Part shown: positions 16,535-25,557 of the stretch, piece after piece
How the letters are laid out: each line of letters starts with the position of its first letter
Position numbering within the stretch: position 1 is the stretch's first letter
Notes under the pieces: model-generated
Databases searched by the model: none
Told to the model about the DNA's origin: nothing
The model's input: only the letters and a program-made list of their open reading frames with translations
Source of the DNA: Mycolicibacterium celeriflavum
GTDB taxonomy: Bacteria; Actinomycetota; Actinomycetes; Mycobacteriales; Mycobacteriaceae
Reading direction: 5' to 3'
Length of the DNA: 64,000 nt
Assembly (NCBI RefSeq): GCF_010731795.1
Contig: NZ_AP022591.1
Location: forward strand, 2,790,001 to 2,854,000
Program-made: the position numbers and the translations under genes

Positions 16535-19312
16535 GTGAGAGCCGGCGCCCTGCCCAGCCTGGTCGGTCGGCAACGTGAGTGCGCGTTGCTGGCCGATCTG
16601 CTGAGCGGCCTACGCCAAGGTGGGTCCGCGGTGTGGGCAATTCGCGGCGAGGCGGGCATCGGGAAGTCAGCGCTACTTGACCACCTGGCCGCCCAGGCCT
16701 CGCGGGTGACGGTCAGCAGAACGCGCGGCATCGAGGCCGACATGGAACTGGCGTACGCGAGCCTGCAGCAACTGTGTGCACCGTTCCTTTCCGAGATCGA
16801 CGCTCTGCCAGACCCACAACGCGACGCTCTGCGGGTCGCCTTCGGGATCGCGGTCGGTGACCCTCCCGACCGATTCCTGGTCGGCCTCGCGGTACTGACC
16901 CTGCTCACCCTGGCCTCGGAGGCCCGACCAGTGCTCGTCATCGTCGACGACGCCCAGTGGCTTGATCGGGTGTCGTTGCAGACGCTGGAGTTCGTGGCTC
17001 GGCGCCTACTGGCCGAAGCCGTCGCGCTGGTGTTCGCGGTCCGTGATCCCCAGGGGCAGGCGCTTTTCAAGGGCTTGCCGGAACTGAGGATCGGCGGTCT
17101 CGATGCGAAAGCGGCCGGTGAGCTTCTCGAATCCGCGGTGGACGGGCGCCTGGAGGAACAGGTGCGCGATCGACTGGTCGCCGAGACGCACGGCAACCCG
17201 CTCGCGCTTCTAGAGCTCTACCGCGGCCGCAGTGCCGCCGAACTCGCCTATGGGCTGGACGCGGGCAGCGCGAACCGGATGGGCTCGGCACTGAGCCTCG
17301 TCGAGCAGGACTTCACGGCCCGGGTCGAGTTGCTTCCCGCAGCGGCGCGGACGTTACTGCTGATTGCGGCGGCCGAACCGGTCGGCGACGCCCGGTTGCT
17401 GCTGCGTGCGGCGGAGACAATGAGGGTCGCTCCCGATTCCGCGCCGGCCAAAGCGGCCGGCTTGATCGAGTTCGGCGAGCCCGTGCGATTTCGCCATCCG
17501 CTGGTTCGCTCGTTGATATACCGCCAAGCCGATCCGAGCGAGCGCCGCGCGGTGCACCGGGCACTGGCCGCCGTCACCGACCCCGTCCTGGATCCGGATC
17601 GCCGGGCCTGGCACGCCGCACAGGCAGCCGAGGGGCCCGACGAGGAGGTCGCGGCAGAGCTTGACCGCGCCGCCGGACGAGCGCGCCAGCGGGGCGGGAT
17701 GGCCGCAGAAGCAGTCCTGCTGGAGCGCGCGACCACGCTGACGCCGGACCCGTGGCAGCGCGGGCGTCGGGCGGTGGCGACCGCCGAGGCGCACTTTTCG
17801 GCAGCAGCACCCGACCGCGCGACGGAGTTGGCCTCACTGGCCGATCTGTGCCCGTTGCATCCGTTGGACCGCGCCCGGCTGGCGCGCCTGCGCGCTCGAA
17901 TTCTGTTCGCCCGCAGTCGAAGTGACGATGCGTCACCGCTCCTGCTCGACGCTGCCGCGCAGTTCGCCGCCGCGGAGTCGCCACTTGCGCGCGAGACCTA
18001 CCTCGAGGCGATCAGTGCCACTGTGTTCGCGGGCCGCGTACACGGTCCGGCGGGTGCCCGCGCCGCCGCCGTGGCCGCCCGCGCCCCCGGAATTCCACCT
18101 TCGCACTCCGAGGCCGCCGACCTGCTTCTCGACGGCGTGGCCACTCTTCTCGCCGACACCTACGAAACCGGTGTACCCGCGCTGCGCCGCGCCTTCGAGC
18201 CGTTCGCGCACGAGGAGCTCGGCAGCCGGGAGGCGACGCTTCGGTGGCTGCTACTGGCGCCGATCGCACTGGAGTCGTTCATCCACTACGGCTGGGACCT
18301 GCCTGCCTGGGACACGCTCGCGACCCGCGCAGTGCGCCTGGCTCGCGACATCGGCGCCCTCGGTGTGCTGCCGCCGGCGCTGATCTACCTCGGCGGCGTG
18401 CACATCCACTACGGCGACTTCGCCACGGCCACCCGCATGATCGAGGAAGCCGACGCGATCGCCGACGCGACCGGGCAGACCCCACACTCCTATGCCGCCC
18501 TGGTGTTGGCCGCGTGGCGCGGCGAGGAGCACGCCGCCGCGGGACCGATCGCCGAGGCCAAGGCCCGCGCTGTCGACCACGGCGAGGTGTCGTTGCTGGG
18601 CGTCACCGGATATATCCAGGGTGTCCTGTACAACGGGCTGGCCCGCTACGACGAAGCGCTGGCGGCGGCGCGCACCGGCATCGACCACGACGGATTCAAC
18701 TTCACTGGCTTGTCGCTCGTCGAGCATGTCGAGGCCGCGACCCGATGCGGCGAGCTCGAGCAGGCCCGGACTTCGCTGGCCCGTCTCGTCGAGCTGACCG
18801 GCGCGGCCGACTCGGGATGGGCCCGCGGTGTCAGCGCCCGCAGCCGGGCCCTGCTCGCCGACGGCGACGGGGCCGATGCCCTCTACCGCACGGCCATCGA
18901 TGAACTCGCTCGCGACCGCGTCGTCGTCGAGGTTGCGCGGACCCACCTGCTCTATGGCGAGTGGCTCCGCCGGACCCGTCGGCAGACGTTGGCGCGGGAG
19001 CAGCTGAGGACGGCTCACGAGATGTTCGACGGCATGGGAGCGAGGGCCTTCGCCGAACGAGCCCGACGTGAGCTGATCGCCGCGGGCGAGCAGGTGCGGA
19101 CACGCGGCACGGTGCCGGCGAGCAGCCTGACGCCGCAGGAGGCGCAGATTGCCGCTCTGGCCGCCGGGGGCATGACGAACCCGCAGATCGGTGCGGAATT
19201 GTTCCTGAGCCCGCACACCGTCGAGTGGCACCTGCGCAAGGTGTACACGAAGCTGGGCATCAGCTCACGTCGCAAGCTGACAGGCATCCTCGAGGTGACG
19301 TCGGCTAACTGA
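16535..19312 (+). CDS. Large ATPase-LuxR (MalT/LAL-like) transcriptional regulator, copy 2
   Basis: A 925-residue one-component regulator: an AAA/STAND ATPase at the N-terminus (Walker A GEAGIGKSALL near residue 38, Walker B VLVIVDDAQWLD near 130), a lid segment ETHGNPLALLELYRG, a long helical-repeat sensor region, and a C-terminal LuxR helix-turn-helix (LTPQEAQIAALAAGGMTNPQ, HTVEWHLRKVYTKLGISSRR). In this class ligand binding and ATP drive oligomerisation on promoter DNA. It is a full-length paralogue of the gene broken by IS481. I chose the GTG at 16535 by comparison with that paralogue; an ATG at 16418 would overlap the hydrolase gene. Confidence 0.9.
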   Translation: MRAGALPSLVGRQRECALLADLLSGLRQGGSAVWAIRGEAGIGKSALLDHLAAQASRVTVSRTRGIEADMELAYASLQQLCAPFLSEIDALPDPQRDALRVAFGIAVGDPPDRFLVGLAVLTLLTLASEARPVLVIVDDAQWLDRVSLQTLEFVARRLLAEAVALVFAVRDPQGQALFKGLPELRIGGLDAKAAGELLESAVDGRLEEQVRDRLVAETHGNPLALLELYRGRSAAELAYGLDAGSANRMGSALSLVEQDFTARVELLPAAARTLLLIAAAEPVGDARLLLRAAETMRVAPDSAPAKAAGLIEFGEPVRFRHPLVRSLIYRQADPSERRAVHRALAAVTDPVLDPDRRAWHAAQAAEGPDEEVAAELDRAAGRARQRGGMAAEAVLLERATTLTPDPWQRGRRAVATAEAHFSAAAPDRATELASLADLCPLHPLDRARLARLRARILFARSRSDDASPLLLDAAAQFAAAESPLARETYLEAISATVFAGRVHGPAGARAAAVAARAPGIPPSHSEAADLLLDGVATLLADTYETGVPALRRAFEPFAHEELGSREATLRWLLLAPIALESFIHYGWDLPAWDTLATRAVRLARDIGALGVLPPALIYLGGVHIHYGDFATATRMIEEADAIADATGQTPHSYAALVLAAWRGEEHAAAGPIAEAKARAVDHGEVSLLGVTGYIQGVLYNGLARYDEALAAARTGIDHDGFNFTGLSLVEHVEAATRCGELEQARTSLARLVELTGAADSGWARGVSARSRALLADGDGADALYRTAIDELARDRVVVEVARTHLLYGEWLRRTRRQTLAREQLRTAHEMFDGMGARAFAERARRELIAAGEQVRTRGTVPASSLTPQEAQIAALAAGGMTNPQIGAELFLSPHTVEWHLRKVYTKLGISSRRKLTGILEVTSAN

Positions 19313-19377
19313 CTCATAATTGCGTCGGCCTCGGTGTGACGCTCGTCTGAGGCTCGACCACGCAACTACGGACCACG

Positions 19378-19440
19378 GACCACGGACTTCCAGGGGTCCG
19401 CTCCGCCCGCGAAACCAGCAGTCTGAATTCGACAGTCCGA
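19378..19440. repeat. Conserved intergenic element after LuxR gene, copy 2
   Basis: Partner of the element at 14708-14770: GACCACGGAC, then CTGAATTC at the same 45-base offset. It lies in the 169-bp gap between the intact LuxR gene and the second NmrA-type gene. The first bases belong to a short tandem GGACCAC run. Confidence 0.55.
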
Positions 19441-19481
19441 GCGGGCTCTCATCACACATCGGCAGAACCTGGAGGTCCATC

Positions 19482-20243
19482 ATGAAGGTCGTAGTTATCG
19501 GCGGTACCGGGCTCATCGGCTCGCGGGTCGTGACCAAACTCAATAAGCAGGGCCACAACGCGGTCGCCGCGTCACCGGCGACAGGCGTGGACATCGTCAC
19601 CGGTGACGGCCTGGCCGAGGTGCTCGCCGGCGCGCAGGTCGTGGTCGACGTCGCCAACTCCCCGTCTTTCGAGGACGGCCCGGCGTGGGATTTCTTCACT
19701 ACCGCCACCGCGAATCTGCTGACCGCCGGGGAGGCCGCCGGAGTCTCCCACCACGTCGCGCTGTCGGTGGTGGGAACGGACTGCCTGCTCGACAGCGGGT
19801 ACTTCCGCGCGAAGAACGCCCAGGAACAACTGATCAAGGAAGCGGCAGTCCCGTTCACGATCGTGCGCGCGACCCAGTTCTTCGAGTTCGTGGGACGCAT
19901 CGCCGATTCGGCGACGGACGGCGACACGGTTCGGATCACATCCGCATTGACTCAGCCCATGGCCGCCGATGACGTCGCAACCGCAGTGGCGCGCACCGCA
20001 ATTGGAGATCCGGTTCGCGGCACCCTCGAAGTCGGGGGTCCCGACCGGTACCCGCTCGATGAGTTGGTCAGGATGCATCTGCGCGCGCACAACGACACTC
20101 GGCGGGTCATCACCGATCCGCGGGCACCTTACTTCGGCGTGGTGCTCGACGACCACACGCTGGTGCCCGCCACCGCGGCAACGGTCTTCCCCACCCACTA
20201 CGCCGATTGGCTCGCCGCCAGCCTCTCCGCTGCGGTCGCCTGA
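19482..20243 (+). CDS. NmrA-like NAD(P)-binding protein, copy 2
   Basis: A 253-residue atypical SDR with the Rossmann loop GGTGLIGSRVV and the blocks VVVDVANSPSFED, HHVALSVVGTD, SGYFRAKNAQE and IVRATQFFEFVGRIADSAT. It is strongly similar along its whole length to the protein at 9948-10733. GGAGG lies seven bases before the ATG; an upstream extension of the frame is not conserved in the paralogue. It is followed 26 bases later by the ECF sigma factor gene, so the two and the downstream SDR and cupin probably form one operon. Confidence 0.87.
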   Translation: MKVVVIGGTGLIGSRVVTKLNKQGHNAVAASPATGVDIVTGDGLAEVLAGAQVVVDVANSPSFEDGPAWDFFTTATANLLTAGEAAGVSHHVALSVVGTDCLLDSGYFRAKNAQEQLIKEAAVPFTIVRATQFFEFVGRIADSATDGDTVRITSALTQPMAADDVATAVARTAIGDPVRGTLEVGGPDRYPLDELVRMHLRAHNDTRRVITDPRAPYFGVVLDDHTLVPATAATVFPTHYADWLAASLSAAVA

Positions 20244-20269
20244 TCCGCCACACCTCGAGGAATTCGCTC

Positions 20270-20887
20270 ATGACGACATCCGTACGGACACCGCTGCACA
20301 GCGCGTCTGCCCCTGACACAGACCTCGCAGCGCGATTCACCCGCGACGTGGCTCCACTGACCGACGCGCTGGCCCGTCGCGCGCGTCGGCTAACCCGCAA
20401 TGACGCCGATGCCGAAGACCTGCTGCAGGAGACCCTGTTGCACGCGTATGCCGGATTCCGAGGTTTCCAGGAGGGCACCAACCTGGCCGCCTGGCTGTTC
20501 CGGATCCTGCACAACCGGTGGATCAGCACGCACCGCAGAAAAGAGCGGCGGCCGGCGGAAGTCGCGGTGGACGAGTTCACTGACCACGACCTGGCCCGCA
20601 CGGCGGCACACAGCGCAATCGGGTTGCCGTCAGCCGAGGACCTGGTGTTGAACTGCCTGCCCGACAACGAAGTTCGGAAAGCCCTCGCCGCATTGCCCGA
20701 CGGGTTTACCACGGCGCTGTACTACGCCGACATCCAGGGATACACCTACGCGGAAACGGCCGCGATCATGAACATCCCGATCGGCACGGTGATGTCCCGA
20801 GTGTCTCGGGGTCGCCAGCGGCTGCGTGCTTCGTTGGCACGCCTTGCCCCCATAGGGCATTCCGGCATCTCGCAACGCATCGCCTAG
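20270..20887 (+). CDS. ECF sigma factor, SigH/SigR-like
   Basis: A 205-residue group 4 sigma factor. Region 2 is RRLTRNDADAEDLLQETLLH through GTNLAAWLFRILHNRWISTHRRKERRP, and region 4 is ALAALPDGFTTALYYADIQG and YAETAAIMNIPIGTVMSRVSRGRQRLR. The nearest match I recall is mycobacterial SigH, which responds to thiol oxidation and heat. Unlike sigH, no zinc-binding anti-sigma gene follows: the next gene is an SDR. It is probably in one transcript with the NmrA, SDR and cupin genes. Confidence 0.9.
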   Translation: MTTSVRTPLHSASAPDTDLAARFTRDVAPLTDALARRARRLTRNDADAEDLLQETLLHAYAGFRGFQEGTNLAAWLFRILHNRWISTHRRKERRPAEVAVDEFTDHDLARTAAHSAIGLPSAEDLVLNCLPDNEVRKALAALPDGFTTALYYADIQGYTYAETAAIMNIPIGTVMSRVSRGRQRLRASLARLAPIGHSGISQRIA

Positions 20888-20899
20888 GAGGAGCAATCA

Positions 20900-21622
20900 A
20901 TGGAACTGCTGGAACAGACCGCGTTGATCACCGGCGGCACCGCAGGCATCGGCATGGCGTCCGCACGGCTGCTCGCCGGTGCGGGCGCGTCGGTGATCAT
21001 CACCGGCAGGGATCCCGAACGCGGCGTCGCCGCAGCCGCCACGATCGATGGCAACGTCCGCTTCATCAAGGCCGACCTGTCCGACATCGGCTCGGTGAAA
21101 TCGCTTGTACAGCAGGTCGGTAACGTTGACATCCTGGTGAACAACGCTGCGAGCTTCCCGGCGGCGATGACGGTCGACCAGGAGGTCGACGCTTTCGAGA
21201 AGACCTTCGACACCAATGTCCGCGGCGTCTACTTCCTGGCCGCTGGTTTGGTGCCCGGAATGCTGGAGCGGGGGCGCGGCAGCATCATCAATGTCACCAC
21301 CATGGTTGCATCGAAGGGCGTCCCCGGCGCATCCGCGTACAGCGCCTCGAAGGCCGCCGTGGAGTCCCTCACCCGCACTTGGGCAGCCGAGTTCGGCTCA
21401 CAGGGCGTCCGGGTCAACAGCGTCGCGCCCGGCCCCACCAGAACCGAAGGCGTGGCAGCGGAATGGGGTGAGACCAACGAGGAACTCGGCCGTTCACTTC
21501 CGCTGGGACGCACCGGCGCGCCCGAGGAGATCGCCCATGCGGTGCTGTTCCTCGCCTCACCGCGCTCGAGTTTCATCACCGGTTCGACCCTGCACGCCGA
21601 CGGCGGCGGCAGCGCAATCTGA
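20900..21622 (+). CDS. SDR-family oxidoreductase
   Basis: A 240-residue classical short-chain dehydrogenase. The cofactor motif TGGTAGIG is near residue 11, NNAAS replaces the usual NNAG, and the catalytic Tyr-Lys lies in SAYSASKAAVESLTR, with PGPTRTEG after it. The C-terminal ADGGGSAI is usual for the family. The arginine in ITGRDPER suggests NADP(H). A GGAGGAGC site is spaced well from the ATG. The substrate is unknown; the context suggests carbonyl or quinone reduction under stress. Confidence 0.9.
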   Translation: MELLEQTALITGGTAGIGMASARLLAGAGASVIITGRDPERGVAAAATIDGNVRFIKADLSDIGSVKSLVQQVGNVDILVNNAASFPAAMTVDQEVDAFEKTFDTNVRGVYFLAAGLVPGMLERGRGSIINVTTMVASKGVPGASAYSASKAAVESLTRTWAAEFGSQGVRVNSVAPGPTRTEGVAAEWGETNEELGRSLPLGRTGAPEEIAHAVLFLASPRSSFITGSTLHADGGGSAI

Positions 21623-21645
21623 ATTCCACGACGAAAGGCTGATCG

Positions 21646-22071
21646 ATGTCGAAAACCTATGACCCCCAGTGGCAGACCGCTCTGACGACGGTGCAAGCAG
21701 TGCGGCCGCCGTTCATCCCCGAGGGAGCCGAAGCCATGACCGTCGTTGTCGAGTACCCACCGGGTAACCCCGGCGCCCCGCCGCACCGGCACCCGAGCGG
21801 ACCAGCGTTCGGCTACATGCTGGAAGGCGAGATGCTGTTCGAACTCGAAGGTGAACCGCCGCGGATCATCCGGGCCGGCGAGGCGTTCTGGGAGCCGGGT
21901 GGCGACATCATCCACTATTCGGACGCCAACAACCGGAATGACGTCAAGAGCCGTTTCCTGGTCACGATGTTCTGCGTTCCGGGTCAGCCCATGCTGACTC
22001 TGGTTGACGACGACGAACTGGATGCGCGCAAACACCTGCGCGTAGGAGCCGATTCCGCTGGGAATGAATGA
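21646..22071 (+). CDS. Cupin-domain protein
   Basis: A 141-residue single-domain cupin. Motif 1 is PPHRHPSGPAFGYMLEGEMLFE (metal-binding His, His and Glu) and motif 2 PGGDIIHYSDANN. It probably binds a divalent metal. Short proteins of this type occur as sugar or carboxylate epimerases, dioxygenase-like enzymes or sensors; nothing here selects one. It is the last gene of the accessory island and lies 23 bases after the SDR. Confidence 0.85.
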   Translation: MSKTYDPQWQTALTTVQAVRPPFIPEGAEAMTVVVEYPPGNPGAPPHRHPSGPAFGYMLEGEMLFELEGEPPRIIRAGEAFWEPGGDIIHYSDANNRNDVKSRFLVTMFCVPGQPMLTLVDDDELDARKHLRVGADSAGNE

Positions 22072-22158
22072 CCTCGACTTCTGCTGCTGCTACACGCGAA
22101 GTTTTCGTCGCCTTCCGATAGCCCACGCAACGGGCCCAATTTCGGCGACACTACGGGC

Positions 22159-23055
22159 ATGCCCGATTTCGAGACCCTGCTCTACACCGCCGATCCGCCC
22201 ATCGCCACCATCACCCTGAACCGTCCCGACCACCTCAACACCATCGTTCCGCCCATGCCCGACGAGATCGAGAAGGCGATCGGACTTGCCGAACGCGATC
22301 CGGCGGTCAAGGTGGTCGTGCTGCGCGGCGCCGGGCGGGCGTTCTCCGGCGGCTACGACTTCGGCGGCGGTTTCACCCACTGGGGCGACGCGATGAACAC
22401 CGGCGGCCGCTGGGACCCGGGCAAGGATTTCGCGATGGTCAGCGCCCGCGAGACCGGCCCCACGCAGAAGTTCATGGCAATCTGGCGGGCGTCCAAACCC
22501 GTCATCGCCCAGGTGCACGGCTGGTGCGTCGGCGGGGCCAGTGACTACGCACTGTGCGCCGACATCGTGATCGCCAGCGACGACGCGGTCATCGGCACGC
22601 CGTATGCCCGCATGTGGGGCGCCTACCTCACCGGGATGTGGCTCTACCGGTTGAGCCTGGCGAAGGTGAAGTGGCACTCGCTAACCGGTGAGCCGCTGAC
22701 CGGAAAGGAAGCCGCCGCAGTCGAACTCATCAACGAGTCCGTCCCCTTCGAGAATCTCGAGGCCCGCGTCCAAGAGGTCGCGCGCAAACTCGCGCGTATC
22801 CCGCTGTCCCAGTTGCAGGCGCAGAAACTCATCGTCAACCAGGCTTACGAGAACATGGGCCTGGCCTCGACCCAGACGCTCGGCGGCATACTCGACGGGC
22901 TGATGCGCAACACCCCCGACGCGTTGTCGTTCATCGAAACCGCTGCGGGCCAAGGCGTTCGGAGCGCGATCGAGCAACGCGACGGACCGTGGGGCGACTA
23001 CAGCCAGGCACCGCCCGAGAAACGGCCCGACCCGTCACACGTCATCGAGCCGTGA
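22159..23055 (+). CDS. Enoyl-CoA hydratase/isomerase family protein (EchA2-like)
   Basis: A 298-residue crotonase-fold protein. The oxyanion-hole segments are GAGRAFSGGYDFGGG and HGWCVGGASDYALCADIVIAS; the second motif has GASDY where classic hydratases carry their catalytic Glu, so hydratase activity is uncertain and another acyl-CoA reaction is possible. A roughly 25-residue insertion (HWGDAMNTGGRWDPGKDFAM) follows the first motif. The place beside the prolyl oligopeptidase in the M. tuberculosis order (Rv0456c) supports the EchA2 assignment; here the accessory island separates the two. Confidence 0.85.
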   Translation: MPDFETLLYTADPPIATITLNRPDHLNTIVPPMPDEIEKAIGLAERDPAVKVVVLRGAGRAFSGGYDFGGGFTHWGDAMNTGGRWDPGKDFAMVSARETGPTQKFMAIWRASKPVIAQVHGWCVGGASDYALCADIVIASDDAVIGTPYARMWGAYLTGMWLYRLSLAKVKWHSLTGEPLTGKEAAAVELINESVPFENLEARVQEVARKLARIPLSQLQAQKLIVNQAYENMGLASTQTLGGILDGLMRNTPDALSFIETAAGQGVRSAIEQRDGPWGDYSQAPPEKRPDPSHVIEP

Positions 23056-23063
23056 CAGCGCGG

Positions 23064-23909
23064 TTACGCATCGCGCCGCCGCAGTCCGCCCAGCATCGAA
23101 ACGAGCACGCCGAGCACCACCAGCACTCCACCGGCCGCGAGGCTCAGGTTGAGCCAGTGGTGCAGGCTGTCTTCGGCCTGCCTGACCATCACGTCGGCGA
23201 CCTCGCGGATGTCTCCGGAAAGTCGGTTGAGCGCACCGTTGATGTGGCGACGCACCACCTCCAACGCGGCCCAGCCCGCCGCACCCACAATCAACGCTGA
23301 AACGCCGAGCGCCGCAACGGCTTTGCCGCGGCCTTGGGCCGCCGCGATCGTCAGCAGCGCGAACAGCCCGGTGAGAATCGTCGCGCCGATGCTGACCCAC
23401 GGCCCCCACGTCGACACCTGCGCGAGCTGTCCGGGTCGCCACGTGTCCGAGATCGACACCGGAACGGGCAGCGATTCTGGTGTCTCGACGCCGAAGTTGC
23501 CCAACGTCCGGCGGAACGACTCGTCGGCGAGCATCGGAGCGAGGTCGACGATCCACTCGTCGGTGCCCTCCACGTGTTGCGCCGAGTCGGTGAACATCCA
23601 GCGGTGTCCGACGGCGTTGGCCAGCCCGAACTGACCGGGAAACGTCGGGCTCGCGGTGTAGGCCGAGGCGACCCCGCTGATGAAGGTGTTGTCGACGTCG
23701 TAGCCTTTCTCCGACAGCATCGAGGTGACCTCGGTCGTGAGCACCCCGGCCATCGCCTTCTGCAATTGCGGGTCCTGCGCCGCCGAAGCGGCGAGCGTCG
23801 CATAGCCGTTGGCGTCGACCACGTTTCGCTGCGCCCACATCGTGGGGACGGCGACCGCCAGCAGCACGGTGGTGACAAGCCAGAGCAACACGGTCGCGAG
23901 CAGCCGCAC
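23064..23909 (-). CDS. Membrane protein of unknown function
   Basis: A 281-residue protein with an N-terminal membrane segment (LLWLVTTVLLAVAVPTMWAQ) and three more at about 171-192, 197-218 and 252-273. Between the first and second is an external domain of about 140 residues (NVVDANGYATLAASAAQDPQ, later VPVSISDTWRPG). A short amphipathic stretch ADVMVRQAEDSLHHW precedes the last segment. I do not recognise a named family beyond actinobacterial membrane proteins with this layout. It converges on the crotonase gene. Confidence 0.75.
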   Translation of the reverse strand: MRLLATVLLWLVTTVLLAVAVPTMWAQRNVVDANGYATLAASAAQDPQLQKAMAGVLTTEVTSMLSEKGYDVDNTFISGVASAYTASPTFPGQFGLANAVGHRWMFTDSAQHVEGTDEWIVDLAPMLADESFRRTLGNFGVETPESLPVPVSISDTWRPGQLAQVSTWGPWVSIGATILTGLFALLTIAAAQGRGKAVAALGVSALIVGAAGWAALEVVRRHINGALNRLSGDIREVADVMVRQAEDSLHHWLNLSLAAGGVLVVLGVLVSMLGGLRRRDA

Positions 23910-23993
23910 GCGCGTCCTCCTTCACCGAAAGCACGGTTTCTGACATGAAACGCGAGTAACCGTACTCTCGCCGTTGATCGGGCCGGTCGTGCG

Positions 23994-25514
23994 TTACTTG
24001 GCGGTCCGCTTCGGGGTGATCAGCGCCAGCTTCGTCATCAGCTTGTTCATCCGCTTCAGCGCCTTGGGCGAGTTGTTGTAGTAGTTGCCGCCCGCGCCGA
24101 CGTTGGTGCGCGGCGCCACCACGGCCTCCTGGCGGCAGTACTTGCGCATTCCTTCGGCCGCGCCGAACCGGGCTCCCAGGCCCGACGTCTTCCAGCCGCC
24201 CATCGGCGCCGTCGTGCACATCAGGTTCGAGATCACGTCGTTGACGTTGACCGCACCGCAGTCCAGATGCACCGCAACGTCTTTCGCCCGATCGATGTCC
24301 TTGGAGAAGACGGCGGCGCTCAACCCGTACGGGCTGTCGTTGGCCAGCCGCACCGCTTCATCGACGCTGGCGACCTTCATGATCGGCAACGTCGGGCCGA
24401 AGGTCTCCTCGGTCATGCACATCATCGAGTGGTCCACGTCGACCAGCACGGTGGGCGGATAGAAGTTCCCCGAGCCGCCCTCGGGACGCTTGCCGCCGGT
24501 CAGCGCCCGCGCACCCTTCGCCAGCGCGTCATCGACGTGCCGGGCGGTGACCGCAACCTGCGACTCGTCGATCAGCGAGCCGAAGTCGTATCCGTCGCCC
24601 GCACCCATCTTCAGCTTCTCGACATCGCGCACCACCGCGTCGACGAACCGGTCGTAGACCGACTCCAAGACGTAGACCCGCTCCACCGACACACACGTCT
24701 GCCCGGCGTTGAAGAACGCGCCCCACACCGCGGCGTGCGCGGCGAGGTCGATGTCGGCGTCCTCGAGCACGATCATCGGGTCCTTGCCGCCGAGCTCGAG
24801 GCTGACCGGGGTGAGGCGGCGGGCGGCGCGCTCCATCACCTTCGCGCCCGTCGCACTGGATCCGGTGAACTGAATGAAGTCGCAGTTGTCGATGACCGCC
24901 TCGGAAACCTCCCGCGCGCCCTGCGCCAACGCCAGCACCTCCGGTGCACCGGAGTCCAGCCAGCCGCGCAGCAGCAGTTCGGCGGTCAGCGGTGTGCGCT
25001 CCGACGGCTTGAGCAGCACCGCGCAGCCCGCCGCCAGCGCGCCGAGCGCGTCCATCAACGCGTTGGCGACCGGGTAGTTCCACGGCGCGATGATCCCGAC
25101 GACCGGGCGGGGCCGGTAGTGCACCTCGATCTTCTTGATCGACAGGAACGGCAACGACGCCGGCCTGCGCTCGGGAGCGAGCGCCTTCTCCATCGTCTTG
25201 ATGTAGTAGGAGGCGATCATGATCAACAGCGGCACTTCCTGCGCCGCGTCGACGGCCGACTTCCCGGTCTCCTTGATCAGCAGCGACTCGATCTCCTCGC
25301 GGTGCTCGCCGAGCCACACCGCGTAGCGCGCCAACACCTTGGCGCGGCCCTTGGCGCCGCGCGCCTCCCACTGCCGTTGCGCCTCCCGCAGGCCGGCCGC
25401 GATTCGCGGCACGTCGGCGGGGTCGGTCCAGCGGACGGTGCCTGCGACGGCTCCGGTCGCGGGATTGTGGATGGTGCTGGTGTCGGGCATGTCAACGTCG
25501 GACGTCGCAGTCAT
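23994..25514 (-). CDS. Aldehyde dehydrogenase, succinate-semialdehyde dehydrogenase-like
   Basis: A 506-residue NAD(P)-dependent aldehyde dehydrogenase. Marks are IIAPWNYPVANALMDALGAL, the catalytic Glu in SLELGGKDPMIVLEDADID, the catalytic Cys in NAGQTCVSVERVYV and EETFGPTLPI. A basic C-terminal tail (KALKRMNKLMTKLALITPKRTAK) extends beyond the usual end and is common in the mycobacterial GabD2/long-chain aldehyde branch. A 14-bp palindrome lies 44 bases upstream. It appears to be transcribed alone. Confidence 0.9.
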   Translation of the reverse strand: MTATSDVDMPDTSTIHNPATGAVAGTVRWTDPADVPRIAAGLREAQRQWEARGAKGRAKVLARYAVWLGEHREEIESLLIKETGKSAVDAAQEVPLLIMIASYYIKTMEKALAPERRPASLPFLSIKKIEVHYRPRPVVGIIAPWNYPVANALMDALGALAAGCAVLLKPSERTPLTAELLLRGWLDSGAPEVLALAQGAREVSEAVIDNCDFIQFTGSSATGAKVMERAARRLTPVSLELGGKDPMIVLEDADIDLAAHAAVWGAFFNAGQTCVSVERVYVLESVYDRFVDAVVRDVEKLKMGAGDGYDFGSLIDESQVAVTARHVDDALAKGARALTGGKRPEGGSGNFYPPTVLVDVDHSMMCMTEETFGPTLPIMKVASVDEAVRLANDSPYGLSAAVFSKDIDRAKDVAVHLDCGAVNVNDVISNLMCTTAPMGGWKTSGLGARFGAAEGMRKYCRQEAVVAPRTNVGAGGNYYNNSPKALKRMNKLMTKLALITPKRTAK

Positions 25515-25557
25515 GACCCCATGCTAACCGTCTCGTGTGATCCAGATCGCACGTGGG

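Noticed and set aside
19371..19387. Tandem GGACCAC repeats as a regulatory array
   Set aside because: Only two and a half units of seven bases; could be chance in GC-rich DNA and is partly included in the shared intergenic element.
9948..21622. SigH-type promoters (GGAAC, about 18 bases, GTT) before the island genes
   Set aside because: I looked in the intergenic gaps and found no convincing match with correct spacing.
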